The notes: generated by a model not told the origin, from the sequence alone. Numbered from the stretch's first letter, positions 49,433-61,275 are shown. The stretch is DNA of 64,000 nt from Pezizomycotina sp. ARF18 (GCA_002224055.1 AZLU01000023.1:124001-188000), one strand, 5' to 3'. Numbers and translations: made by a program.

Positions 49433-50302
49433 TTTTGGTATCTTTTCTTATTATCCAGCACTCCGAAGTCCATTGGACTCCCGTACGTGATTTTACTTGT
49501 ACTCTCGAACTTGTAACTGTTATGAACGAGAACATAATTTCTAAGGTGGGGTTATTTAGTTCCACTGAAGCACCCAAGTTAGCCAATAATACCAGAAGTC
49601 CGAGTAACTAAACTTTGTGAGAATGACGGACATAACGTTTTAGTATAAGACATCAAGGGAATCTAGCCTGGAAACCCCCGGTAACTTTTATATGTCGTAC
49701 GTGAGGGCTTAACACCGTACACAGACTTGCCTTAGACTTAAAATTAAATAGACCGGGGAGACCTGCCCGAGTAGACTCTTGGAGCCCATAATATTTAACG
49801 ATAGAACCGCCTTATATGGCAAGATACTAAAATGTCAATAGAAAGCGACTGGGTTTTGATTTATCTCCATTGTCAGAATACTGGTTGACTCCGTCGACAG
49901 AAATGTCATCGTGTATTAACCAAGGTATTATATTTCCTTCAAGATGGTTTTTTTTTTTTTTTTGCAAAATGCCTGACTTTTGATAGAGCCTGGGATTATC
50001 TCAGGCCTGCAAGTCTGCACAAACGCCTGCAACGCAAAGGAGCAATGCGAGAGATCATTCTGATTGAAGATTTTCACTCTCCACTTCGCGATAGAAGGCT
50101 TCATGGATCCTAGGGATTTCTATTTTTTTTTTTTAACTCTTTGCAAAGACAGATTAGAATCTTACCAAATGCAAACAAACCCTCGCTATAAACTACACTA
50201 TAATCTGGTATAACTTTTGGTATAGCTAGCTGCAAGCGTATTCAAGACTTCATCTATAAGAATCCATAGGGTCGTTGTTCGAGAGTGTTTAGTGGTCCAG
50301 AC
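49433..50302. other. Spacer upstream of the STAND-like gene
   Basis: Could contain undetected 5' exons. No P-loop was found on either strand. T runs at 49947-49963 and 50124-50134. Confidence 0.35.
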
Positions 50303-50530
50303 TCAATCTATTTCTGAAAGTCGTTCCGCAAGCGTCGGCATACACCGCGGAAGCGCTAGCTGTTCTGTTTCGCCGTTGAGTTTCTCAGGAGTAGTTTGAG
50401 AGAATTCGTTTGCCTTTATAGCGTCAGATTCCGGCATGCATAAGGACCAAAGCTTGGCGCCTGACACTCCACAAATCAAATAGCAAATCCAGGAAGCCTC
50501 GTTTTCCGCGGCGCTCGTTGGTATCATCAT
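50303..50530 (-). CDS. Hypothetical small protein (75 codons)
   Basis: Open from an ATG at 50530 (MMIPTSAAENEASWICYLIC) to a stop at 50303, ending LPRCMPTLAERLSEID. Composition is protein-like, with a hydrophobic stretch and a polar tail. The segment CGVSGAKLWSL superficially resembles a P-loop (GVSGAGKS in NACHT proteins) but lacks the needed glycine, so no ATPase is called. It lies 870 bases upstream of the STAND-like gene on the same strand and might be a remnant of its 5' part. Confidence 0.25.
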   Translation of the reverse strand: MMIPTSAAENEASWICYLICGVSGAKLWSLCMPESDAIKANEFSQTTPEKLNGETEQLALPRCMPTLAERLSEID

Positions 50531-51856
50531 CGAAATTTAATCACATTATTTTGGGATAAGCCGGCGAGTCGCAGAGCTGAAATTCCAGGCCTCCTCGAAA
50601 AGTACGTCTTGGTGCACCCGTGCAGCAAAGTTACGCTTTGGTATTTCTTGCTCCCGTTGCCATTGTAGATCTAAATCGTCGGGAGGTGAGCAAACAGCGA
50701 GCGATAAGCCCACTCCAAAGAGAAAATAAAAACTTTCTTTGTGTTCCGTCCGTTAAGCTGTGAATTCAACGTGCTCTACGTATACTGAATCTACAAAGAT
50801 TCGCTATCCACAGCACCCGTATCGATTCTCCATTCACGCATTCTGTATACGTGGCATGCAACGATAATGCTTCGCCTACGGGAGTTTTTGAGAAGGGCTT
50901 CTTTTTCCGATAATTAGGACCAGGGAGCGAGACTCTTTAAGCCTTGGAGTATAACAAATGGTCACAAACGTCCGCCTTGAAGGATTCCCGTCGCACGACT
51001 GTAGTGCGTGTAATGCGAGATAATGCGAGAGCGTGACATGCGATGCGCTGGCGGCACTCCGACCCAACTCCAAAGCCTTCCGACCTCTGCTTGTTTTCGT
51101 CAGAAGGCTTATACTTCTTTTTGAAAGTTGTGCGTGAGTACGCCTCACAGTGCATTCGATCTATCAGTTATAGTGAGCAAAGAGAAAGGGGCTCCTGATC
51201 TTGCGGATATTTAGCGGTCGCAAAACGCACAGCGATACACCTTGCGTGTTCCTTGGAGCCCGTTCACAGCTAGAGCATCCAAAATCGGCTGCCCGTTTGT
51301 CTCAAGTTCGTTTATTACCAATAGGATGATAGAGACACAAATGATAAATCTCCAGATTATTATAGTGGCCAAGTTAATTTTTTTTTTTTTTTACCACCTA
51401 GGTATGCATATGTAGGACATTTACGATGAATGTGGCATGAAGCCGGGAACGCTTGCAAGCGCGTCGTCCTGAGGGTTCGCATTGGAATTGGCGATTCACT
51501 CGTAGGCACAAAGATGGACAATGATTAGAGTAGTTAAAATGCAGATGTCTTATAGAATCTTTCCTACTCTACCTTTAACTAAACGTCGTAAGTGATAGGA
51601 TACCAAAAAAGCAACCGGAAAAAGCTTTTGGATCGACGCGTTACATCCATTCCTGATTACTACTACGGTTGATACACCGTTATTACATTGTGAAGTTGTT
51701 GTTTCAATCATGCTAACTTTTTTTTTTTTTCCCTCCGACTGCAGCCTCGTTTGCGGCTGTGGCTAAAACGGGTTCCGTGCGATTCGCGTTAAAATTTACC
51801 GAGGAAAATATATCACTATAAGTTCTCAGGCCTTAAAAAACGCTGTAACTTCTTTC
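50531..51856. other. Intergenic
   Basis: No supported gene. A local near-duplicate (GCGAGATAATGCGAGA) lies at about 51008-51030. Open stretches at 50876-51155 on the minus strand are not recognisable. Confidence 0.35.
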
Positions 51857-52240
51857 TTACTGAAGCTTAAAGGAACTCTTCTGCTGATTTCCTATAACTA
51901 CTTGAGTAATTCGTTTTAGAGAAATTTCATTAGGAGAGGGTAGACAAATATGAGGACCTGTATGCACAGATGCTTCGCCTCGCGAAGAGCCGTCAATTTG
52001 GATTCCTTCCGACGAATCGAGTCGTAAAGCCACATTCGAACTTCGATCAAAAAACAGAAGCTCAGAAGGTTTCGCGCGTAAAGACTTCGCCTCACACACA
52101 CGCGCGATTGATCGGTATAACGGGGAGTGTATAGAAGGGAGGTAGAATCGGATTTGATTTTCGATCAATGGTATATGAAGCAGAGCTAACCTACTGCTCG
52201 ATAAGGCTTTGGGTGTGGAAGACGAATATAAGTGGCACAT
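51857..52240 (-). CDS. Hypothetical protein (127 codons), uncertain
   Basis: Open from an ATG at 52240 (MCHLYSSSTPKALSSSRLAL) to a stop at 51857. The second half, FFDRSSNVALRLDSSEGIQI and HICLPSPNEISLKRITQVVI, looks protein-like, but no domain, signal peptide or conserved motif is evident. It may be a chance frame in an intergenic region. Confidence 0.2.
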   Translation of the reverse strand: MCHLYSSSTPKALSSSRLALLHIPLIENQIRFYLPSIHSPLYRSIARVCEAKSLRAKPSELLFFDRSSNVALRLDSSEGIQIDGSSRGEASVHTGPHICLPSPNEISLKRITQVVIGNQQKSSFKLQ

Positions 52241-52832
52241 GCCGCTACCGAAGGGAACTAAAGCCCTTATCGACGATTCTGGAGCTACTGTTCATCCATC
52301 CTGCAGGATCTCTCCCACGAGGATCTCCCACAACTAATTTTTATATTTTAAAGGGTAACGTGCTCCGCAAAACAGTGCGGGGCAATAGCAGTCATTAAAA
52401 AAAAGAGATATATATCGGACAATATCTTCTTCCCTTAATCTGAAGCACTTCCATTATATTTGCCATATCACCTTATATCCTTCCGCGGGGATCGCAAGGC
52501 TCCAAGCCGCAACGCTTACTAGTAGTAGTAAATGGTGTTGCTGGCCACTTACTATAAACCGTGACATACCGAGGAGAGAAATACACCTGCCCACGAGGTT
52601 AGGCAAGGTCGGGGCTGATATCGCTGGCAACACAGATTGGCAATCAGAGAATATCTCCGAAGACTGAATGAGATTGGTTGCTCATTGCAGAGAACCCGTT
52701 TTGGTGAGGATGAGGTCTTCATTTCTTTTTGTTTTCTGGAGTACTGGCGATATATAACACAAATGCTCACTGTTGGATAGAAAATATCGTCTCTTTCTCC
52801 GCCGTATTTATATTACCAACCTTCCTAGAAAC
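52241..52832. other. Upstream region of zinc/ankyrin gene copy B
   Basis: No gene recognised. The last 100 bases before 52833 should hold the promoter and 5' UTR of copy B. Confidence 0.35.
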
Positions 52833-54224
52833 ATGGAGGATTGGCCAAACAATACCACCGGGGGAAATAACCTCAGCGTCCCACAATTCAATGGACCATC
52901 GAAGCTCCCCAAAATGCAACAAATTAGACAAGATAAGCAAGCTTGTCTATATGGTGGGTATCAAGCTGATGACAGAAGGTCTACCTGGGCCGTGGGCCGA
53001 GTTTGCGATCGTTGTCTCAAGACCAGTTGGATATGAAGGACGACAATGTCGCAGCTGCTTGCAGTCGAGAGGCCCCCCAAAGGGACCAGTCAGCTCAGAA
53101 CGCCGAACCTCTCGCCGCAATTCGCGAACTCAACTCGGCAGTCCATCGCAAACTCTTCAGAGCCAGGACGTACCCTCTAGTCCTTTCACATCCTTTGAAA
53201 CTTCGACTCAGACGCAATTTTGGACGGAGATTGCTTCGCCGCAAACCCCAGAAGTCACTCCGCAAGCTTAAGCCCTAATGAGTGGGTGTTTTTTCACGAG
53301 AGCAGTCCAATTCCTAATGTTGACCCCGCAACAGTTACAGAAATTCTCGTCCTGAGTCGAATGCAGTCCTACCAAGCATTGCGGGGCGAATACACGATCA
53401 AAGAGGTGCGAAGCCTTGCTGTCGAGCCTGAGACGCCTTTCAATTCTCCAGTCTCACCACATCCGCCCTCGCCAGGCCTCAATGATCGGCTACAGGAGCG
53501 TGGGCAGCGTCCTCAGCTCCACCAGCCGATCTCAAAGCCGCATTTGCAGCGCAGTCAGTCCAACGACAGCGTGCTTCCCAAAGCTCAGCCCGCAGTCGCA
53601 ATAGGTCTGAATCTACGAAGAACGTGGAACCCGAGTTCTCCGAGCGACTGCGCAAGTTGTACGATCTTGTTTCGCAATATAAGCGAGCTGGACACACTCA
53701 TATAGCCGAAGTCTGTCTGAATAATTGTATCAGCTTGTTAGAGGGGCTTGCTCTAGATCTCAGTTGACGGGAACCCGTCTTCCAGAGAGATCCTTCAAAC
53801 TACTGGGAGCCGGTCCACATTTGCCAGGCTAATTTACTCCAAACATTAAGCAGCCATGTGGAATACAAATTTCCTGCTAACTGTCATTTCTGGCGAGATC
53901 TCGTCAATTCAACACATGCTAGCGACTTTTAGCGGCGCCGTTGATCTAGAAGCATTGACTGCGGATCTGCTCCCAGTTACCGCTCTCGTTATCGCCGCAA
54001 GAAGAGGGCGCCTAGACATTGCCAAACTACTTCTCGATAACGGTGCTTCTGTCAATGGTAGTACCGGGGTGACTAATGCTTTGCACGAGGCTATTACCCA
54101 TTGCCATGTTGAAATGATAAGCTTGCTACTAGAACGAAAAGCCGATCCAAACATGAAGGTGGCGCTTCATGACGACCAAACCGCACTCGACCGCGCTATC
54201 AGTAGCGGTGATGCAAGATACTGA
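52833..54224 (+). CDS. Zinc-motif plus helical plus ankyrin protein, copy B (frame-broken)
   Basis: Starts at the ATG at 52833 (MEDWPNNTTGGNNLSVPQFN). The zinc motif is worn: KMQQIRQDKQACLYGG in one frame (KCNK in the next), then WAVGRVCDRCLKTS at about 52990-53030, keeping the CxRC half. A long Ser/Pro/Gln-rich disordered part follows (SPSQTLQSQDVPSSPFTS, ETPFNSPVSPHPPSPG), with EWVFFHESSP and VDPATVTEILVLSRMQSYQA between. A helical TPR-like segment comes next: VEPEFSERLRKLYDLVSQYK, AGHTHIAEVCLNNCISLLEG. The C-terminal 120 codons are open and contain ankyrin repeats: TALVIAARRGRLDIAKLLLD, TNALHEAITHCHVEMISLLL, DDQTALDRAISSGDARY. It runs towards copy C (convergent, 930 bases apart). The ankyrin exon itself is intact. 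Confidence 0.65.
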
Positions 54225-55154
54225 ATCCTTTCAGCAAATTTTATCCTTTTTTGAATGTAGCTGCGGGTAGTACCAACTTTCCCTGAGGACTTAATTATAT
54301 CCCAAGGAGACATTGTCACTGGTACGAAAGAGCTTCTGTTGGGACAGGAGAGTCTGATTGAGACTAAACAGACAAAGGAACTCATTTGCATTTGTATTAT
54401 TATTATTATCTCATTATTCCACGCCTCGGTATTTTCGGCATTAGCTTTCAAAAGGCGCATCAGGTTCGGCTAATCATGGTCTCAGATACCCAAGATTTTG
54501 TAGAAGTTTGATTAAAATGCGTTTCCATAAATTTTCACTCGAAATTTCACACAAGTCCCCTCCCTCCACCTTCACACTGGTTCTTCTACTTTTTTGTACC
54601 CCAATCCTCTGTTCTTTTGTTTTCTTTTCTTTCCTCCTCTTTTTTTTTTTTTTTGGTTCTGGCGTGGCATTTTGTGGGCTTTTCTGTTCTCAGTTTATGG
54701 CGTTTTCGGCGTTTTCTTTACGTGCTTACAATCACACAACGGCGTTTGCTTATTCTCATATCAGGATATTACAGAATTATTTCACTCAAGCCTAGAATAT
54801 AAGGTTTAAATACGAATATCGGTGATGTCTTCTGGCCAGCCCCGCAAGAGAGGCTGGGCACGAGACAAGTATTAACGTGATAGAAAGAAAATTTGGAGAC
54901 TCTGAACGCCTTTAGCTGTAGGTTGCATATGACTTCCGTTCATCCTCACACATGTGAAAGAAAACAATGTAAACGATGACGGCACCGCCAAACGAAAAAA
55001 AAAAAAAAAAAAACAACAACAACAACAACAAGAACGAATAAAAAGGGGGAAAGGAACCAAAGAATGAGAGGAGGAGAAGGGCGGGTATTTGCCGTAGGAC
55101 AATGAACGTTATTATATTATACGCATGATGTAGCTGACACACCGAAATTTTTCA
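54225..55154. other. Convergent spacer between zinc/ankyrin copies B and C
   Basis: Low-complexity DNA: a T-rich stretch at 54590-54655, an A18/(AAC)n tract at about 54996-55032 and a short (TTA/ATT)n at 54397-54412. No gene. Probably both 3' UTRs. Confidence 0.45.
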
Positions 55155-56873
55155 TTATGAATATTCGATAATCGAATGAAGGTAGCGGATGAGCATCTGT
55201 CGTAGGTATCGAGTTCCTATCCCCGATTGCCGCCAAGTAGAGCCTAATTGATCCATGCCTTGACTTGCCGAAGGATGGATCATGGTAAATGCGGTTTTAA
55301 GGGAGACTTTATCTGCTCTATCGGCAAGAGTTCTCGGACTTTCGCCGTGGACACTGACTTCCAAGTCTACATCCGCGCCGTACTTGATCAACTCTTCGTC
55401 GCTTTCCAAAGTTTAAACAGCCATGAGAAACTGCTTCAAAGAGCGCAGTAGTATAATGTGGGGCCGCTCCATCCACCTTAGCCCCCCGGCCGCCGTTGAC
55501 GAGTGCTTCGATGACATCTGTCCTATTTCGCTCTGTCTGTAAGGATGAGAGCCGATACGGGTACCTGACTTTCATCATCTTTGAGATACTCAAAGTTACA
55601 ATCGTAGTTGTGTATCATCTGCTGAACCTTCGCTAAACTACAGAATTTGCATTTCATTCTTCTAGCTGAAGATTTGAAAATCCGACAGGACCTAAAGCAT
55701 TTGGGTCTGGACAAGGCTTGAAGGGTAAAAAACTCGGTTAGTCAGCATGTGATTTTAAGTCCGCGCTTAGTTCATCGAGATAGTACTTGGCGAAATATAG
55801 CAAGCCGTTCAGTTTACAAAACGTAGCTAAAGTGGATAATTTCTCGAACACGGCCGCATATTCAGGCTCGATCATGACTGTAACTCGATTCGAAGTCGAT
55901 TCCATCCGTGGTAAAGTTCCAAGAGAGTGTCGTTGTCATTGCTAATGTGTGAAAAACAATCAAAAATCAAAAATCAAAAAGATAATTAACCAGTATACTT
56001 TTATTCCATTCGCTGATAAGTTTCGAGCACGAATGAATGAAGTGATCTCTATAGATCTGCCAGGGGGAAAAAGGGAATAAGCCGTACCTAAATCCGTCAT
56101 CGCAATACGATTGCTCATTAAAGCTATACCCTCTGAAATCGCCCTCCGTAGGGCCGCGGGTGCGAACCGTATGACGATCGCTCTAGGCCAGACAAGTAGC
56201 CTTGTCTCGTCTCGTGGATTATCGGCGCATTGGATCAATGCTGCGCGGGGCGCTGTAGATGAGAAATCCCTTCCGGACTCGCAGCGCAAGTCAAAGATGC
56301 GCCACTTCTGAGATAGTTACGGGTCGAAGGGCATATTAAGGATTCCAAATACCTTTGGATCGGTAGGACCTCTCGTCGTGTAGAGAGTTCAGCGAAATCG
56401 TCCGTCTTGAGGGACTTCCGCTCGTCCAGTATCAAGCTGACTGCGGAGTAATGGTAGCACAAATGGTGATCCACCACGCCAAGTGGGTCCTTTCTCAGTG
56501 CCAACAGCTTGATCACTCTCTATTCCTAAAACTGGTGGACCCAGAGCGAATTGCGGCCGATATCCTGCTTGCTTCGACGGCGCGATTTGCCGCCCGAGCT
56601 CAAAGGCTTGGACTGCAAGTATTGCCGTAGGATCTTCCAACACACATTTATCGTCTCCCCTTTGGACGCGTAAAGTTTGCATCTCCTACAGACCTTTCCC
56701 GGCTCCCACCCCTCGAATATGCAGCTTTTCTTATCGCGCCTGCATTTTCGACGCTTAAGTTTGTCCTGTTGTCATATCTTAGAGGAAGAATCGCAGGTGA
56801 CATTACAACTGGTGGGTGCTTGAATTTCACATGTGGTAAGTTGCTTACCAAACCCGTGACCCGAAGAACCCAT
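55155..56873 (-). CDS. Zinc-motif plus helical plus ankyrin protein, copy C (frame-broken)
   Basis: Likely begins near the ATG at 56873 (MGSSGHGFG), perhaps followed by an intron from GTAAGC to a CAACAG acceptor near 56770; the phase is unresolved. The zinc motif reads KRRKCRRDKKSCIFEGWEPG then KVCRRCKLYASKGE (56744-56680). It matches copies A and B, but the first cysteine position holds Arg. The middle is poorly readable. A helical segment follows at about 55880-55755: EPEYAAVFEKLSTLATFCKL, LLYFAKYYLDELSADLKSHA, equivalent to the TPR-like part of copy B. The ankyrin part is CKFCSLAKVQQMIHNYDCNF, RTDVIEALVNGGRGAKVDGA, TTALFEAVSHGCLNF and EELIKYGADVDLEVSVHGES. Several frame changes interrupt it. 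Confidence 0.6.
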
Positions 56874-59800
56874 TTCAACATAGATATGCGCTTGTGGCTA
56901 AAAAAGCTAGCAGCATAGTCGTACTGGAAAAAACTTCTTTGATAGCCAGCGCTGACAATAACGATGTCCGGGTAATCAACGAGCTAAGGAAGGAATTTTA
57001 AATATCTCTATGCAGCTTTCCTCGTGCAAAGAAGTTTTCTTAGGCAGCTCCCGATGCTCTCTAAGCATAAAATAGGCAGCGAGGAGAGTTTCTTAAGCCA
57101 CGATCCGATATCATGCATCCGGGTTTTGCTTCTTTTTTTTTTTTTTTTTTGTTTCTTCACTTTTATAAAATGTCTTATCTCGCTACCTTAACATTACAGA
57201 TGGGACTAATCAATAAAGAATGATACACTGTAAAATTGCTTATTTTTAAGCAGATATCGCGATCCGGTGTTTATAGTAGTTGATCCTTAATCATTATCGT
57301 TAATATATCCAAAGTCGAGAGAGATCTCAGCGGCCTCTCCATGTGGCAATGACCATAGGGTCAGTACACAGCATCTGCATGCAATCTCTTGTCTTGTACC
57401 CCTGCATTTCGCAAAGCAATCCCACCGACGGAATTTCTTTCCGCCCTATCCAATGATATTGCACTGCTCTAAAATGTTCGGCTATTTATCACACGTCACA
57501 ACGGCTCGGAGACGTGCGACTATCGCTTATGTGTGCAGAAAGGGTAAAGAAGTAATGTATTATCCTATGAGAGCATGGCGCAGATAATGCAGACGCACGG
57601 ATATGTATAATTGAAATTTGGGAGCTTGTAATATATTAATACGCCTCTAATATAGGCGCCACAAATAATAATATGTAAGCTGAAACAAGAGACCTGGATT
57701 TGATGGGTTCTCGCGCGCGTGGCGCGGGGAAACCTTGATCTGGAAATTCCCGACTTTGGTGAGAGATCGCTTCATGGTAGCCATAGCTGCAAAATACTTT
57801 TGAACCGTTAATAAAATTGGCACGTATACATTCCTGCTGATATCTAAGCTCAACTTCATTCATGCTCTAGTCCACAAGTGAAATTACATGAAAGAATCGC
57901 TCGATCGGGTTGTGCCAGAGCGAAATACTACTTTGTTCCCGAAATCTATATTCTTTATGGGGAACCAGTGGGGTTAATGCTACGTTTTCCGTCGTGGCTA
58001 TGAGGGTCACCAGATAACAACCCCTATAACGCCACTAAACTTCTCATAACGGAAAACAATACGCCGTGTCTCCCGTTTGTTTCAGGTTGTGGCTTCTCTA
58101 TATATATTGGTATGTTATCAAAGACCATATCAAGATAGCTAATGAACGTGAATAGTTAACTAGAGGCAATGAGGCGATAGAAGTCTCATATTCGGTATGA
58201 TGTCGAATCGCTCTTGTTTTGCACCGTCACGCATTATCCCCACCCGCATGATTAATCGAAACCGGAATTTCCGAAACCAGCTCACCCGCAGATACATCAG
58301 CCCCCCACTTTGGCCTATAAAAAAAAAGAAAGGAAAGAAAAAAGAAAAAAGCATTCCCCAAATTTCCGCTCAACTAACTATATTGTTCAGTTTGAAGGCT
58401 GTTGACATTTTAAGTACAATTACATCGCTGGTGTACGCGCCATAATTAATGATTGTACCTGTCAATGTTAATTAATCCCATGTAGCGGCGTGTTTAGATC
58501 TAAACCCCCGAAATTCAACATTCGAAGTAACATCGCCGGCTTGGCAAGAATCGCAGATTTTCCACTCGTCTGTAGAGAGACTTGGTTTCCACGTGTCTAA
58601 GTTCAAATCGATGAAACATATGCACCTATGGGCGTTGCATTTCCATCACGGCTACCAGGTACATATAAATTCCTAATGTATTGATTTAACACAGACCCAT
58701 GAGGGAAAAAAAAACGGCGTGGATCAATAAATAGAGAATTCTAAGTATTCATATACTGGTCAAGACCAAGAGGATCAGAAAGACATCCACCCAGATGCCT
58801 CTATTTCCCCTACATATAATACAGCTCCAATACGATTAAATAAGCCTTAAAAGCGTGGAGAGCCCAGAAATATATTATCGCAGCCTGAGATTCATCGATA
58901 GTCCTAGCGTGTTGGCGGAGATTGTTTGCAATTAATTTGCATGGAATCAATATAAATAAGAGAGAGACGCGTACCTTGAGGCGAGAGAGTGTTTGTGAGA
59001 AGCCGCCTGTCAGGGTGCCCTGGCTAGTAAAAAGAGCGGGAGATCTAGTCCCGCGGGACGGTTCCCCAGATTTTGTGGTGACACCAGTCCAGATCAAAAT
59101 AAAGTTGCCAGTTTGGTGCTTTAGCCGAAAAACTTATTTCGGTCAACGGCCCATCGCGGTTGTCTATTGTCTGTCTCAGTCTCGTTACTAGACCTTAATT
59201 TTTAACGCAGCTTTAAAAAGTTAAGGTCGTCTATCTCCAAATATAGTCCTAGCCCTTTTGTTTTATTCTATTTTACTTCATAGTCTTCTTTTTTTTTTAC
59301 CCTCCTCATGGCAAAGAATAGAGCTTTTCGCTTTTGAACTCGGTAGAAAAAGTATCGTCATATGAACCGCGCTTTGTGAGTCCTTTGCATCTAAATCTTC
59401 CCTACTGGCCTTGAATTAGCCTCACCCTAATCACGATGGCGGAAATTAGAACTCAAGGTAAAGCAGATCAGGAACCGCATTATCGTGGGTAGCTAAAAAA
59501 ATTGGTGGTCGTAACTATCATCACAACAAAAGTTGATTGCCCATTCGACCCAACTCATCTGCTCCCGAGCGGTACGTGATAGCAGTTAGCGTGCCTGAAA
59601 GTCGCTAAGTTTAAACAAAGACTAGGTATATTTCCGGTGCAACGATCGCGATGAGCGGCTTCAGCCATAAGCAAATTGATAAAGAGACGAAGAGAGTTAC
59701 CCATAACAGAGGAAAAGAGGATTGTTTAGCGAGAATAGAGATAAGACAGAAACTCTAAAAAATTCTTCCTACGTCGAACAGGGGGACATTGGACATGATC

Positions 59801-60284
59801 ACGCATGGAATGATCTTTCGCTTCGATGGTTCAATGCATCACTGTTTCGAAGCCTTACCTCCTTTTTTCATTTTTTTTTTTTTCACTTGTTTCTTTTTTA
59901 AATATTCGCCGCCATTGCTTGTCCATTTAACCGTTTATTTGACCTCGTTTCTTGAATTATTTAGCGTTAACATAGGGTAGAGCAATTAAGCTTATAATTA
60001 GCATCATGGATATTTTGGCTCCATTAGCAAAAGTCATGGACCACACAACTATCTCCAGCCGAATACACAGGTAAGTAGTAGCCGTAACTGTGCTTCCCGC
60101 CGTGCTGCCTGCTTTGGAGGCTTTGTGCTTCGACGAACGGCGATCTTTTCCGCCACCAAGCCGCTCTAACCGGTGGTGAAAATAAAAATAAAAATAAAAT
60201 AAAAAAATATAAGTTCAAGTACGTAAGATTGATATTTTCTTAAGCGACTAAAAAAAATGGTCCCTTTTAAAAATTTTCAATCTA
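56874..60284. other. Gene-poor AT-rich stretch
   Basis: No supported gene in 3.4 kb. Minus-strand ATG-led frames at 57636-57863 are unrecognisable. T19 lies at about 57132-57150. A cluster of GC palindromes lies at 59010-59060 (CAGGG-TG-CCCTG, and GTCCCGCGGGAC), unlike its surroundings. It may be the remains of an inserted element, but no terminal repeats were found. Confidence 0.4.
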
Positions 60285-60494
60285 ACTCTACTAAATTAAC
60301 AGACTTACGTTTTAGACCCTCCTAATCAAAATAAATTTTGGCGCTCCGGGGCGTGTTGTTAAACTTTTATTGCCCGCCGCCGGAGCGCAGCGGAGGCTAT
60401 AACACGCACGCCCTACATCGCGGACGTGGCGCAGCCATGTATAGGAGTCTTCGAGACTAACTTACGTTACTTAAATTTGTTACTTTAATAGAGT
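60285..60494. mobile_element. Probable MITE (TA-flanked, short terminal inverted repeats, GC-rich core)
   Basis: A 210-base segment with ends ACTCTACTAAATTAACA and, inverted, ACTCTATTAAAGTAACA (15 of 17 identical), flanked on both sides by TA (60283-60284 and 60495-60496). TA duplications and short inverted ends are typical of non-autonomous Tc1/mariner-type elements (Stowaway-like MITEs). The core is GC-rich and self-complementary (GCGCTCCGG at 60342-60350 against CCGGAGCGC at 60380-60388). There is no coding capacity. In AT-rich DNA a TA flank is weak evidence, so the call depends on finding further copies. A related motif occurs at 60563-60592. Confidence 0.5.
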
Positions 60495-61275
60495 TAAGTT
60501 AAATATATGTATATATATAGTCTCTTCATTTTCATATTTATGATTTTTTTTTTAAAAGCACTCAACTCTACGAATTTAGCTGACTTAGGTTGTGAGCGTG
60601 CTCGATTTTTTATTTTTGTCCGCTTCGTCCCGCATAGCTTTGAACAGTCTTACGGATCTACAGAGACCTCCGATGTCGATTACAAAACCCGTGGGAAAGG
60701 CTTTACTTGAACTTATTTTTGAATGCCAGCACAATGTTGGTCAGCAATGTTTCTATTAATGATGATCCTACGATTGGAAAGCCGTGCAGGTTATCCTTCT
60801 TGCCTTATTTGGCGCTGAAATGTTTGCCTAGCCTCCATGACCGTAAAGATATTTGTGGGTTTGTTGGATCTTCGAGATGGAGTGTGAAAAACAAGTCCTG
60901 AATGTAGCGGAAATTTCCCTAGCTGAAGACGTGATGAATTCTGCGGGCAATATTTACGGCTTTATAGTACGGACGTATAATACCATATTAAAACAGATAA
61001 TTCGCATTCACGTTATAATAAGGAGGTAGTTCGTCTATACGCGTATAAAAGTATACTCAAGGGCTCCGCTACACGTTAGACATCACTTTCTAGGTTGGCA
61101 TTCGCAAAATCGCTTCGGAGCGTTTAGAAGGACGATGTTAACCAGCCTCGCAAACTTACGCGCCGGGTTGGGGGCCCGATATCGTGGTTTCTGGTAATTG
61201 TAATTGTTGGTATTCAGGCGTTCCTGTTACACAAACAATCACGAAATTGTAGCAAAACAAACTCTAAGCCAAGGC

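Noticed and set aside
50440-50490. P-loop-like CGVSGAKLWSL upstream of the STAND-like gene
   Set aside because: The Walker A pattern GxxGxGKS/T is not met (one glycine missing, no Ser/Thr after Lys), and no Walker B follows.
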